Shown one piece after another: positions 49,528-62,624 of a stretch of DNA of 64,000 bases; the first letter of the stretch is position 1; the number at the start of each line of letters is the position of its first letter. Location: positions 15,508,501 to 15,572,500 of the forward strand of contig OZ059899.1 in NCBI GenBank assembly GCA_964057225.1, written 5' to 3'. A program made the translations under genes and the position numbers. The DNA is from Auanema rhodensis. Lineage: Eukaryota; Nematoda; Chromadorea; Rhabditida; Rhabditidae. Below the pieces are notes generated by a model. The model was given only the letters and a program-made list of their open reading frames with translations, did no database searches and was not told the DNA's origin.

Positions 49528-50409
49528 GTAAACAACGTGAAGCATTCTGAATCTATTAGAAGCAGTGCTAGTGATGACTTCATAGAAAGTCCATGCATGA
49601 CAACATTTAAGAGGTTCGAAAAGAAGAATTAGTCAGAATAGAAGAGAGAACTATGAGATATTGGATAAGGCAGTAGTTTGGCAGAAAGATTAATACAGAG
49701 AGAATGAGTGAGTGAGAGAGAGAGAGAGAAAAAAAAAAAGAAAAAGAGAGAGGGAGTGGAAGTGAAAGAGTAAAGCATTTCAGAAAGAGATGGAGAGAAA
49801 TCTTCGAAGAAAAAACGTTTAAGTACAATAAATTCATGAAGGTATAACAGCCAATACAACCAACATTTCAAACTTGACAGGCTCATCAGCATGTATTCAG
49901 GACTTATGAAGTTCATAGCTATAAGGAATACATTGTCTTATGGCTTATGTAAGTTTCAACATTACCTACAAATGCTCATATTCGTAAAAGACATTATTGA
50001 CAATTCATCCGACTTTACATCTTCATTTCAAGCTCTACCATTTCCTTTTCTTCCACATATCTTTCTTTCTCTTTCTCTCTCTCTCTCTCACACTCAATCT
50101 CTCCCTCTCTCTCTATCAATTTCTCTCTCTTTCTTTCTCCCTGTCTCTCTCCCTTTCTGTATATATTTTGGTTAATTGATCTATTGTATTCAATTTTTTT
50201 GATTATTTGAACTTAAAAGAAACAGTTGTTCCTTCCATATTCACAGCTTACTTTCTCATTTTAAGGTTCCATACAATAGGCCACATCTATCTAACTATCT
50301 CTATACATTTATTTTTTTTTCACAACCATAAACTCATAATATTTCCTTCTATTTCGCCGTCTTTTCTCTACTACTCCTCTTTTTCTTTTCTCTACCTCGT
50401 CCTCTCTCT

Positions 50410-50449
<40 letters not shown>

Positions 50450-50639
50450 TCTATTATTTTCTATTCCCTCTTTCTGTGTTTTACTCTATACACCACATCC
50501 CCCTCCCCCTACTATGCTTCTCTCCTTCTCTCTCTATCTCTTTCTCTTTTTCTCTCTCTTACACTCTCTTTTTCTATCTATCTCTATCTATCTCTTCTCC
50601 TCCTCCACCAGCATTGCCAGCCCACCCAACACATACATA

Positions 50640-50674
50640 CACATACACACATACACACACACACACACACACAC
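50640..50674. repeat. (AC)n tract
   Basis: CA dinucleotides with two ATA interruptions. Confidence 0.95.
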
Positions 50675-51481
50675 CGTCAAGCTATCTGAGGCTGTCCTTC
50701 TTTGCGTTTCTTCACTCTCTCTCCATCATTCTCTCTAATCGTTGTCAAACTCTCTTCATATACTATGTTATTTCATCCATTTTTCATGTTAAAATGTCTC
50801 ATCATACTACATACTCTCTGATCTATCTCTTGCCTTTTAGTCTAACATTCTCTTCATTCCCAATGTTATTCTACTCAGCTGTTTAGTTGTCGGCCCTCTA
50901 TGAACTATTCCGTGATGTCTCACAGACAGAGACACTTCTTCTGTCTCCTCCACTCTTTGCTGTACCCCAAGTCCCTCTTAGGTCTTCCAGCTCAATTCTC
51001 ACCCTTTATAGCTCTTTCTCTCTTTATTTCTCTTAGTGGAACTTCTAGAGTCTCAAGCCATTGATCATCTAATTATCTCTTTAATATCAGGTTGTTTCTC
51101 ATTGTCGCCCTTTCGTTCCTCTCTTGCCTCGTCAATAATAACTCATTGAACGCAGAAGCAAACGATATAGTTGTCTGTTAACTAGCCTCATCCAGACATC
51201 CGAACGAACTCACACAAGGCATTGTCATGATAACGAGAACGTTTCGTCTACTATTTTGCCTCAGGCCCAATTGGCTCCTCATGTTCGCCACCACCGTTCA
51301 CTTTCGTTCACTATCAAAATCGCCTTTTCAACTATTGTCATAGCATCTGACAGCCTACTAATGATTTTTCCTTATTCCTCTATTTAGATGAACATATGTA
51401 TGCACATTCATCAGGCTTGTGGTCCTACTGTTTCTCATATCACGTGTTTCAACCTTAAGTTCTGAAAATTCATCTTTCCCC

Positions 51482-51483
51482 CC

Positions 51484-51535
<52 letters not shown>
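51482..51535. repeat. (CT)n tract
   Basis: About 25 CT units with two CCC interruptions. Confidence 0.95.
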
Positions 51536-51539
<4 letters not shown>

Positions 51540-52474
51540 TTTCTCTCTTTCTATCTATCTATCTATCTATCTCTCTTCGTAATTCTACTACTACTTGAAG
51601 AAATTTCTCTGATAATCATCCAGCTAGCAGCCAGACTACGTGAAACCATGACAAAGCCATCAGCTGAAAATTCATCAAACATTTCTTTATTTGAATGTTA
51701 TCGATAATTGATCTGTGCCGTTTGTATATCAGAAGATATTCATATGTATATGTGACATCTTCATCCTTTCACAGCTTATTCTCCTTATTCGTCTTCATCG
51801 TCTTCCATTTCGTCATGATGATGTCGCTTTCCTCAACTTCTGCACAGCCTACTCCTTCTCTACTTTCTTTCCAACCCTCTCAGCTCCCTCCCTCCTCCTC
51901 CTCCCTCTCTCTATCTCTCTCTGTTCGATCATTTCTCCACAGTCTTTCCATTTCATACTCTCTATTATACCCTCTTTCATCCTTATCATTGATTATTTTT
52001 ATCTTATAATCATGATCTATTTCTAGATTTCTTTTATTTTTTTTGTTATTTCCTTTACTATAACTATGACATAAACTATGTGATTACTATGTGCATAGGT
52101 ATCATCATATGTATGTTGCACTATATGTCCGCTTTCTCACCATCTTTTACCATCTTTCCGTTACGTTTCATGATCGTTCTTTGAACAGAAACTTTCAGTA
52201 GACTTGATCACAGTGTATAACTGAATACAAAACACGAGATAGATAGTGTATAAGGTTGCGAAGATACGGAGGGAAAACAAGAGAGAGAGAGAGAGCAAGA
52301 GAGAGAGGGAGAGAGAAAAAAGAGAGGAGACGAACGAGTGAACTGCTCGATTGGCTTGCGGTAGCGTTCAATGGCCGTCTCTTATGCGTCTGTGTGTCCA
52401 TGTGTGCATCCAATAGTTCCGATTGATCTTTTCTACTCATCGTATCCTCCAACTCTTGCTATGTTCTTCATCAT

Positions 52475-52517
<43 letters not shown>

Positions 52518-54268
52518 TTCTCTCTTTAGCGGTATTTCCTCGTTCAGCACCTCGTATGCAACGTTTTTCCTTCTAAATATCTTTCTTTTGCCCTCATCTT
52601 TCCTTCTTCATTCATTCATTTAATTTCATGTATGACTTTCATCCAGATAGATAGATAGTCTCTGTGTTCCTTCATTCTCTTGTTGAAGTCAAATTCCGAA
52701 CAACTTATTTGCAAATCATCTTTTCTCCCGTTTCTCCTCCTTCTCCTCTTCTCTTCGTCGTTCGTTCCTTTTTTTCTGTGTTCTTCTCGGCCAGATGAAG
52801 GTCTTGTTGATCGTCTGTTACTCTGAGAGATGTTATTGGGCCAAGCCGAATGTTTGTTTCAGGGCCCCAGAGTAGAAGAGAGAGAAAGAAAGAAGAAGAA
52901 ATAGAGAGAGAGAGAGAAAGAGAGAAAGAGAGAGAGAGGGAGAGAGAAAGGGGGTGGGGGTTGATGACGACAACTAGAAGGAGGGTGACATTGTGAAGGA
53001 AAAAAGAGTAACAGCTTAGCAGTTAGAAACAAGCTGGGAAAGCTTTAGAGGTGCAGATAATAATGACGACCATGCTTAGACAGGCATTGAGCAAAACGAG
53101 ACTCGGTGGTCTTTTCTCATAAAAACTATCGGATTTATTTAGTCGTGTCACTACTTCAATGCTCAATCCAAATTATGATGTTATAGTCTATCCCCTCTCT
53201 CTCTCTTCGTTTCATAATTGACTCCATAGTACGTACATGTAATGCTCTTCTGCCTACTCTCGGTCGCTTTTCTTTTTTATTTTTCCTTTCTAATCTTGAC
53301 GTTTATCTCAAAAATAACCCGATCCTAGCTCCTTCTTTTCTTTTTCTGTTTCTCTCCTTTCATATTCTCCCCCTTTCTCCCTTTCTCTCTCTCTCTCCCT
53401 CTCTCTCTCTTCCTCCTTTCTATCTATCTTCTTCATGAGATTAGCAGTCTGTGATCTCTAGTTCACGTTTGATACAAATGATTTCCGGATGTATCCTTAT
53501 ACACCTGTATTTCAAGACAATCTTGTGATGAACATTTCCTCATTTTCATTCCAAAAATATGATGAAAAGCATGTTGAAGCCTAGTAAGAATGAATGAATC
53601 TCATCCATCGTTTTCAGTCTTTATCATCATTGTCTTCATCTTCATCATCTTATTCTTCTTCTTCTTCTCTTTCGCCGTCTTCTTCTTCTTCTTCTTCATC
53701 ATCATCATCACAATCAAGCATGACATCAATCTGAAAACGAAGATCATCTCCTTGTCGTTGTCGTCGTCACCAATTTCCATTTTCGTTCTGCATCGTTCAA
53801 CTATGGTGGTGATGGTGTGTATGTGTATGCATGTGTGTATGTGGTGGTAGTAGGATGGATGGATGAATGGATGGAGAGAGAGGAAGGGTGCTTGCTTCAT
53901 AATACATCGGGTTATAGACTTTTTGCTTGTTCGCAATAGTTATCGACGACAGTATAGAATAAAAAAAGTGAGAAAGATTGGACTGAAGGAGAGAGACTGG
54001 ATGTCTAACTGGACCGTCAACTCCTAGTCGTCGTCGTCGTCGTTGTCGTCGTCGTATACGATGCTTGTCTGTATCTGTAGTAAGCCAAATCATATACTGC
54101 TATTAGACGATATGAGTCTTTTCATTGTTGTCATTCATTATCTTTTCCTTTTTCATATACAAAACCATTAATTGAACATCTTATTGATAACTATGCAAAT
54201 ATTGAGATCAAATGAAGAATTTTTTTTGTCTCTTATGACCTCCATCATCTATCCAATCTTCCATTCAG

Positions 54269-54328
54269 AGCCCGCCAAACCCTCCGGCATACGACATGTT
54301 CTCATCGTTTCAGAACTTCAGCAGTTAA
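54269..54328 (+). CDS. Candidate terminal exon of an unidentified gene
   Basis: Behind a textbook acceptor (CCAATCTTCCATTCAG) one frame encodes SPPNPPAYDMFSSFQNFSS and stops at TAA. It is GC-richer than its surroundings, and the sequence looks like a genuine protein C-terminus. At 60 bp it is short, and a second frame is also open, so this remains a candidate. Confidence 0.3.
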   Translation, partial: SPPNPPAYDMFSSFQNFSS

Positions 54329-54575
54329 CGAAACAAACCATAAGGATTAGAAGAGGAAAAGATGATAGATGAAAGGTGCATGAGAGAGTCAAAAGACAGA
54401 GAGAGAAATAGAGATAGCGATAGAGCAGAAGATAGTCAATCTGTAGTCTGGCGGATGGCTGATTATGAGACAACATATGTATTATAAGATACATACTTAT
54501 CAAATTCTTTATTAAGAATTGAAACATTCTTTTCAAAATCTACGATTTCTCTCTCTTTCTCTCTCTCTCTTTCTT

Positions 54576-54621
<46 letters not shown>

Positions 54622-55240
54622 AACTGTTCTTACTTATATTATTTATGCTGAAATCATACACCTTTGATACTTTTTAATATTTTAAATTTCTCTTTTATAT
54701 TTTTATTTTTAAGACTTTATTTCACTTCTTCCCAAACTTTTCTTCCTCTTTCTCTTTTTCTTTCATTATCTGTTTTGTTTTCTTTAATTTATTTTCGTAA
54801 AATTGATTTCATTATAGTTACAGTCGAATTTATATTTTTTTTTATTTTCAGAAAAACTTATACAAACATACTTTTAAAATCTTAAACATATTATATGGAA
54901 TTGATTCACCCCCTGCAGTAGGTTTGGCTTTTAATTATGATTTGTTTTTATTTTTGTTGACACGCTGTTTGTTATTGACTTTCTTTATATTTTCTTTTTT
55001 TTTTCAAATATTGTTTTCACTATTATTACTTTATTAACACTTCTTCTTCATTTCTTTCTATTCATTTTTCTTTAATTAGCATACGTGCGATTAGTTCACG
55101 TTTTCTACATGAAAATGCGATTGAAGTTCATTTGTTCAGTTTTGCAGATATTGCGCGCGGTTGTTCTTCGTTGCTCAGACTTTTTTTCTTTGCGTTTTTC
55201 TTACCTCTTAACATACTCTCTCTATTTCTCGTTTTTTCTG

Positions 55241-55277
<37 letters not shown>

Positions 55278-55572
55278 TTAGCTTTCCTTAACTTTTGATA
55301 TTTTCGTTTTTCTTTTCATTCATTACTATTTGAATCATTGTATTCCATTTAATTGAAATATTTAGTTATATAGAGTAGTTAATCCTTTGTTTTTATATAT
55401 TAACTATATAATATATAGATATAGATAATATTCATTATCTATCTCTTTCAATTCTTCTTCTATCTTTACTATAGAAATCAGATGTTCTACCTCTTTATTA
55501 TTTTTTTTTTCAAATTATTTTCATTTGTTAAAGTCAAGTATCCATTTCATCTTTAATTATTCGCTTATTTAG

Positions 55573-55637
55573 AGTATAATGCAGCACAGAAAAATGAGCT
55601 TAAATTAAGAGCAAAATTGGAAGAGACAAATGAATAA
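55573..55637 (+). CDS. Weak candidate short terminal exon
   Basis: After TCGCTTATTTAG one frame reads YNAAQKNELKLRAKLEETNE and ends with TAA. The heptad spacing suits a coiled coil, but at 21 codons it can easily be chance. Confidence 0.2.
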
Positions 55638-56105
55638 AGAGAGTGGAAACAGAGAGAGAGAGAAAGAGAAAGAGACAGTATAAGATAGAGAGAAATCTAT
55701 TGAGAGCATGGATTTGAGAGCCTAAGAATATAAAGATTTCACAAATTTTTTGCAAAAAAAATCGGCTAAATCAACGCGCCTATCGACACTATTTCGTTTC
55801 CTCTCTCCCTCTCTCTCTCTACCTCTAACTATCTATCTTTTTCGTTTCTTTTTATATTTCTTCATCTTTCTCCTTTGCGTTTCTTCGGCTTTCTGTTGTT
55901 CATTGAAAAAAATTCAGAAATTACTCTTGTTATCTCATATTTTCTTGTGCTTTCTCTGCATCTCGCACTCCGGTAGCATCCCTAGTTCCAAACATTCACT
56001 TTGCTTTTTTTCTTTTTATGTGATTTTGCTCCCAGAATATTCAACCACCATCATTCCTCTCATTTACGTAGTTTCCTTATTTTAAGAGATTGTCTTCTAT
56101 AAATT

Positions 56106-56121
56106 TCTCTCTCTCTCTCTC

Positions 56122-56180
<59 letters not shown>
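56106..56180. repeat. Long (CT)n tract
   Basis: About 35 CT units with one ATTT interruption. Confidence 0.95.
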
Positions 56181-56184
<4 letters not shown>

Positions 56185-57181
56185 CGGCTCAATTTTGATC
56201 TGCTCATATTATTTTACCTAATGAATTGATTGTTCTTTAGAGCAACAGATTCCATATTTTCAAAAATTACTATTTTGTAGTTTTCTAGTATTCTTTTCAT
56301 GATCACTTTGAAAATGGTCTATAGTTGTGATATTTGTATTTCAATCATCATTCATGTAACACATACATACCCAACTATTGTCTTGATTTACAATAAGTAA
56401 TAGGTAGAGTATAAGAAATGTTCTGGTGAAAGCAAGGATTCGAGAAAAACGAGGAGGAACTATGGTTGAGAGATAGAGGTAAAGGGACAAAACGATAGAT
56501 TGATAGACATATTGATAGATAGAGAGAAAGAAAGAGAATGAGAGAGAAAAAGAAAAAGAGTTAGGTATGGGAGAGAGAATGTAGAAAATCGTTTCATACC
56601 ATAAGCGGACCCCTAAGGAACGATCAATATGATTCACCACTTTAGATAGTGTTGCTGTATGGTCTTAAAGAAAGAAAAAAGTGGATGATGATGATTATAG
56701 TGAAGAAATGAACTGATTGCAACACATACACACCAAAAACCAGCTGATATTTTAATCGTTTGGGCTCGAAAAAAAACTTTTTTTTTCAATCAAAAGGAAA
56801 GAAAAGGAAGAAAATCTTACCTGTACCTGAGATAATCATGAGAAGCTATATGTATTCATTTGAAATAAAATTAATCGAATTAGAGGAATAACTTGAAATA
56901 TTAGTTGATCGTCTACCTCTGATTCTCTTTAATGCTCTAATTCTATTCATCATCATCTTAGTCTTCTTCATTATATTTTCTATGTTCTTTCATCTTCTTT
57001 TTTTTTGTTCTTAGTAGTCAATCTTGCCTCTCTTTCTTTCTTGTCTTTTCTTCATTTTATTTCTAATTTTCTAAATTTTCATTTGAGATCTATCTATCTA
57101 TGAGAAAGAACATTGACACATCTTCTGAATGTTTTTGTTTATTTGATCCTATTATGCTTGCTTGTCTCCATCTCTTAATAG

Positions 57182-57282
57182 GACAATCAATGAAATTAGT
57201 TGTAAACGAACTTTCAATCATCCAAACGGGTGATAAGAACTACTCTTATGAATGGTATTACTTTACTACAACCAAAGAGTAA
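57182..57282 (+). CDS. Candidate terminal exon of an unidentified gene
   Basis: 101 bp after TCCATCTCTTAATAG. The frame encodes QSMKLVVNELSIIQTGDKNY then SYEWYYFTTTKE and a TAA stop. It alternates hydrophobic and polar residues like a beta-rich domain edge. Repeat-free, between a CT-rich patch and a long CT array (57315-57391). No family recognised. Confidence 0.3.
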
Positions 57283-57314
57283 CTTGGATTGAACTTCTTC
57301 TGTCTTTTCTCTTC

Positions 57315-57331
57315 CTCTCTCTCTCTCCCTC

Positions 57332-57383
<52 letters not shown>

Positions 57384-57391
57384 TCTCTCTC
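57315..57391. repeat. (CT)n tract
   Basis: CT dinucleotides with CCC and CAC interruptions. Confidence 0.95.
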
Positions 57392-58078
57392 CCTGTTTTC
57401 TTCCTTTTTTCGAGCATAGGCTTCAACTTTTTTTCCCTGTGTGCTTCAAATTTGCTGTAGTGCTTGTGTAGATTCAGCAAAAAAAGTGCAGTTGATATAA
57501 TTTATTTGAATTTCCAACTTGATGAAAAGCTTGATTCTTTAAAATCCAAAGCATTGAGCTGTCATGATTCATGTCTATTACATAAGATTTAAGCATGAAC
57601 CTTTAAGCATTAATGTAAATTAGAGATTTTTCAAATAATTTGTTCATAAATTATGTTTTCCATTTAGACACACGTCGATTAATCTTCATTCAAGTTGGTC
57701 TTATGCTCGGCTCAACGAAGTCAGACCTGTACTTGTGTGGAATAAAGTGCAATTCCTTACCCTCTCTCTCTCTCTATCTCTCTCTATCTTCTATTTCTTT
57801 TTGTCTTGCTCTCTATATTGTCTTCTATATCTATGTTTCTCTAATAATTCTCACCGATTACAGCCTTTACTACTCTTATTCCCATTCTCTTATAACTCTC
57901 GTTTTCTTGTTCAATTAAAATAAATAAATGGGGACCAGGAAATCCTGGAGAAGAAGAAGAAGAAGGGGACTACGTTGAAGAAGAGTTTGTCTACTACTTC
58001 ATCTCTTTCTTAACTCAAAAATTGAAATTTCATATGAATTTCTGTTTTGTTTCTCTGTTTTTTGTTTTCTACATCATA

Positions 58079-58136
58079 TTCTTCTTCTTCTCCTTCTTCT
58101 TCTTCTTCTTCTTCTTCTTCTTCTTCTTCTTCTTCT
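58079..58136. repeat. (TTC)n tract
   Basis: About 19 TTC units with one TCC interruption. Confidence 0.95.
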
Positions 58137-59912
58137 CTTATTCAATCTGTTCGAACTTTATTCTTATGGAATAAAACAAAACGTCTCTCACTTAATACGT
58201 TTACTAGGCTGTAGAGCGAAAGCGGGTGAAGGAGGCGGGGAAAAGGAACGATGAGAGGGTGTGAGAGTGAACATGCTGGTAAAGAGGTTGAATAAAGAAA
58301 TATTGATGAAGGAGAGTATGGACTAAGAAAATGATGTGGAAAACAAGGAGAGAGAGAGGGTGGAGGTGATGTTGTCCTTCTACCTGTTTATTGTTGGGTG
58401 TTGATGTTTGAGTGAACATATAATACACGGCTGGTCTTCTCGTTTGCTGTCAGCCTCGTTACTTTTCATTTATCTCAGATTCTAGGCTTTGTCACCTGAA
58501 CTCCTTCCTCTTCTTCTTCTTTTTCTTCCTCTTCTTTTCCTCGTTTTTCTCTTGTTCTCATGCTTTTGCTTTAACTGCTTTCTTGCCATTTGCTTGCTTC
58601 TAGTGTGACATCAACCAGATTACTCCCAAATTCTGTACGATTTTACTCACTTCCTCTCTTTCGATGTCTGTTCATCGTCATTGTGGACTTGAACTTTTAG
58701 AATTTATTCACGCGCAACCACTATCACAGCTGATATTTCGGAGCTGCTCTTTCAATTCTCGTCAGAGACTTGAGGCAGGCATTCCTAGAAATAGCACGGA
58801 ACACTAAAATCCAGTCGATGAGCTGTTGCTTATACAAGAGAAACAACATATCTCTGCTTCCAGTTTTTTATTCATTCTGAACTCTCAACTCTTCTTTTCC
58901 GGCCAAACCGTTCTTCTTGTATTTTAAAGATCTCTCTCTCTCTCTCTCTCTCTCTCACTCGCCCACCCTCAATTCCTTCTCTCTCTCGCCTCGTGTCTCT
59001 CTATCTATATCTTTCCATCTCTCTCTAGCTCTGTCTTCAAAGCATCATTGATTCTTAGCAACATCATCATCTTGTTCATTATATCTTTTGACCGTTCTCT
59101 GTACTGATCATATTTGCATCATCATACCAAATGCATGTTCTCTTCTTTCTCTTTGTCTCCTTACTCTGCTCTTACCTCCCTCCTTCTCTCCCTCTCTCTC
59201 TCTTTTATTTCCACCTCCTCCTCCTCCTCCTCCATTACTTTTTCTTGATTGTCATCATCATCTTACTAATTTGCCTTTTTTTAAAATTTCTATTCTCTTG
59301 TTCTCCTGATTGCAACCTACTATTAATCTTCATGTTTTGCCTATCCTCTTCGTTCCTTCTTCATGTTTCCATTGCTTTCCTTTCTACTGCCTGTTTCCTA
59401 CTATCTGCGAGGTTGTTTGTTGATGTGGATGTGTCTTCTCGTGTCTCTTCATCTCTATTCTCCCAGTTTACCACTGTCACTCTGCTACATCTATATGTGC
59501 TGTATGCTTTTACCCTCGTTTTCTCACACACTCTACTATGCAGGCCTTATATTTCTTCTTATTTTTTCTCTACTAATCTTCATCTCGTTTACTATTTTCA
59601 ACTATCTTTATAGTAAGCGACTACTACTAACTAGTGCCCTGCTCTCTCAATCTCCTCTCTCTCACTCTCTCTCTCTCTCTCACTCTCTCTCTGTTGCATG
59701 TTGTCTCGCTATCTCTCTTTTCCTTATTTGGTGCTTTTCTTGTTCAAAAACGACTGCAAGCTGTCTTGAATTTCCTCTTGGCCTCATTCCATGAAAGTTG
59801 TTTGGAATCGTCCTAGTGCTCTTCTATACTGCACATGCCCGAAAAAGAAACTTATGGAGCCAGCAATTGAAAATGGCTATCTCTCACTCCCTCTTTCTCC
59901 CTTCTTCTGTTC

Positions 59913-59948
<36 letters not shown>

Positions 59949-62242
59949 ATCATTTTCATTTTTTTATCAAATGACTCTCACTCTCTCTCACCGGTTCTCT
60001 TCTAACTTTGAAATAATGCAAAAAAAGCCCAATGTCATGGCTTGGAACGAACTACTTTTTATTTTCCCTTCATCCACCCTCACACTCCTTTTCCCCTTCA
60101 TCTCTCGTTCTCTCTATCCAGCTTGCTCTTCCTATTGTTGCTCTTATTCATTAGATTCTCAATAGTTCTCTAGGTTTGAGTGGGTCTAACAAGACGATCA
60201 TCTTCATTATTTTGTCAATTTCCATATCAAGTTTCTAATTTTTGGACTTAATTGCATAATTTCTTCCAACTCATACGCTGCTTTGTCTTGTGGTAATTCA
60301 TTCCCTCTCCTTCTCTTTCTCTCTCTCTTTATCTCCCTCTCTCTCCATTCTGTATTTTGATATCTCTTTAGTAAAAACAGAGTTTGTTTCAATCTCCGGG
60401 AGGATAATATGAAGAAACTCACTGGCTTGATATATACGATATGCGTTCAATCCGAGAGAGATCAGAGAAAAAAAGAAAAAGAGTATGAAAGAGAGAATGG
60501 CAAACAAGGAGAGTCGGGTTTGACGCCTTCTGGTTGCAGATGAATGCTATGGTGTTTTGGCTAATCTGCGTTTCTCTGCTGTCTGTTCAGTCTACTCTAG
60601 TTGCGATAGCAGTGCTTCATCGCTATCTCTTCTTCCCTACCTCTCTGCAACCTCCTTGAATCTTTTTATATTTCGTTCTCGTCTCACATCATCGTCGGAG
60701 TTAGAAAGAAACAATGAATGTAGTATAGCTTAATTAGAGACTAAGCTAGACAAGCAGAGAAAAAAAGAAAGAAAAGGAGAGTATGAGAAGAGTTATTCGT
60801 CCGGGCATTGGTCACCTGGCACAGCCCCGACTGGGGGCCGTCAATGTGAGTGACCTCAGTACGAGCGGTGAACGACGCATACAGGACACAAGAACATAGA
60901 GAGAAAAAGAAAAACGATAGATAGATAGTAAGATAGCAAGATTTAATGAGAGAGTATATAGAATAAGATATAGAAATATGTATAGATAGAAGGCACATAT
61001 CAGAGAGATTGAAGAGAGGGAGAGAGAGAGAGAGAAAGATAGACAGAGTTTCCCGGCCTTCTGTTGGTCCTCGTCTTCCGCTGTTGGATTCTTGTTTCTT
61101 GATTGCTGTCAGTAGCTCTATGTGTTGTTTCTAATTGTCATTTATATGTTTTTTTCACTGCATTTAGTCTCGATTTCCCTTCCTCAAATCAGTCTGCAGC
61201 TCTGGTTTCATCTTTTCCTGCTCATGAACGAGGTTCAGTTTCTTTCTCTTCGTCTCGCACAGACACAGATACACTCATTCCTTATCTCTTCTCCTTCCCC
61301 CTCTCTTTCTCTCTATATCTCTTTATATCTCTCATTCTCAAAGAGTTCCATCACATGTAGGATGTGACAATATGATGTAGCCAGAGGTATTTCATAGCGG
61401 AATGGTGAATGAAAAGCTTGTCGCATCTCTCAAGTTGGTCATCATACGCGTCTGTGTGGTCGATACAAGCGCATATCGTCTGTCTTGTCTGTCTGCTACA
61501 CGTTCACCATCAGTCCCAGCATTGACATTCCCATTTGCTACAATCAACAGTCACATCTACATTCCTCATACTCTTCTTCATTTAGAATAAATTTGAAGAT
61601 GCATTAACATCATCAGAATGCAAGTTGTTGCGTCTTTTCGTCTGTTGTAATAAACGGTTAGCGTTTTCCTTCAATTGCTCCACATAATCACAGCTGTTTA
61701 TATGGAACATATATATATATATGTAGAGAGAGATAGAGAGAATGACTGTCTTCTACAGAATCGATCAGATGCTTCTTAAGCATAGCATGATGGACAGGCT
61801 ATCCATGTTCCATGCTACTATGCTATGTATGTGTATGTGTATAGTATATCTGAATCTCTATTCATATATACCGTCTACATGAAAATCTTTAGCTTGATTA
61901 ATCTTTCACTTGTAACTATATGAAATTATGGTAATTACTACTTAATCTCTTTTATGATCAACGGTCAAGTAGTAATAGAGAGAGACATTTATAGTTTATG
62001 AATGAATGAAATCATATAGTTAAGCTGATAGGATGATAGTAATTGTTCTCAGTTTGTACTGACATCTGAATACGAGGGAAAAGAGAAATTGAGAGAATGA
62101 GATATATCGGAGCATGAGACCAACAAGTCAAAGTTGCAGAAGTTCATGAACTGAATGATACAGCATACTCTCACATCCATTCATACCATCATTTACGTCT
62201 CAAAGCTGATGTGACGACACCACGGAGAACTCTTGCTTCATC

Positions 62243-62279
62243 GTCGTCTTCTTCTTCTTCTTCTTCTTCTTCTTCTTCT
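62243..62279. repeat. (TTC)n tract
   Basis: About 12 TTC units. Confidence 0.95.
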
Positions 62280-62598
62280 GCTGTCCGCAAATATTGAGAT
62301 TTCAGAATAAAATACATGCTTTATACGAGCCATTCAAAGCATCCAAATTGTTTCATTACTTTGCTCTTTCTTTCTCTCTTTCTCTCCTTCTTTCCCTTCA
62401 TATTATTTTCTCTCTCTCTCTCTTTTCCTTTCTTTCTCTCTCTCTCTATCTAACTATCTTATTAACATATTGTCTTTCTAACTCTTTTCTCTTCTTCTGC
62501 ATCTATTGTATCTCAACTCATCTACCACCTTGATCTATCTAGCTCTCTGTCTCTGTCCTTTTTCCTCTCAGTTTTCCTCCCCAACCACACACAGATAC

Positions 62599-62624
62599 GC
62601 ACACACACACACACACACACACAC
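62599..62624. repeat. (AC)n tract
   Basis: About 13 AC units. Confidence 0.95.

Larger units (their letters stand above)
49528..54268. other. CT-rich interval without a supported gene
   Basis: CT arrays near 50060-50150, 50405-50443, 51482-51535 and 52475-52526, an (AC)n tract at 50640-50674, a TCTA tract near 51550-51575, a TTC/ATC tract near 53630-53710 and a GTC-type tract near 54028-54055. A non-repeat patch at 51265-51335 behind TTTTGCCTCAG reads AQLAPHVRHHRSLSFTIKIA on the + strand, too short to call. Confidence 0.5.
54329..57181. other. AT- and CT-rich interval without a supported gene
   Basis: CT then (AT)n near 54548-54618, an AT-rich stretch to 55.1 kb, CT/TATC near 55240-55277, a long CT array at 56106-56180 and GA-rich DNA near 56520. 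A tiny terminal-exon-like frame at 55573-55637 is listed separately. Confidence 0.5.

Noticed and set aside
53590-53936. Opposing frames of about 86 and 111 residues
   Set aside because: Both derive from a TTC/ATC trinucleotide tract.
61788-61836. MicroRNA-like foldback around CATAGCATGATGG / TGCTATG
   Set aside because: The stem is only about 7 bp of continuous pairing with poor extension, and no known mature microRNA sequence was recognised.
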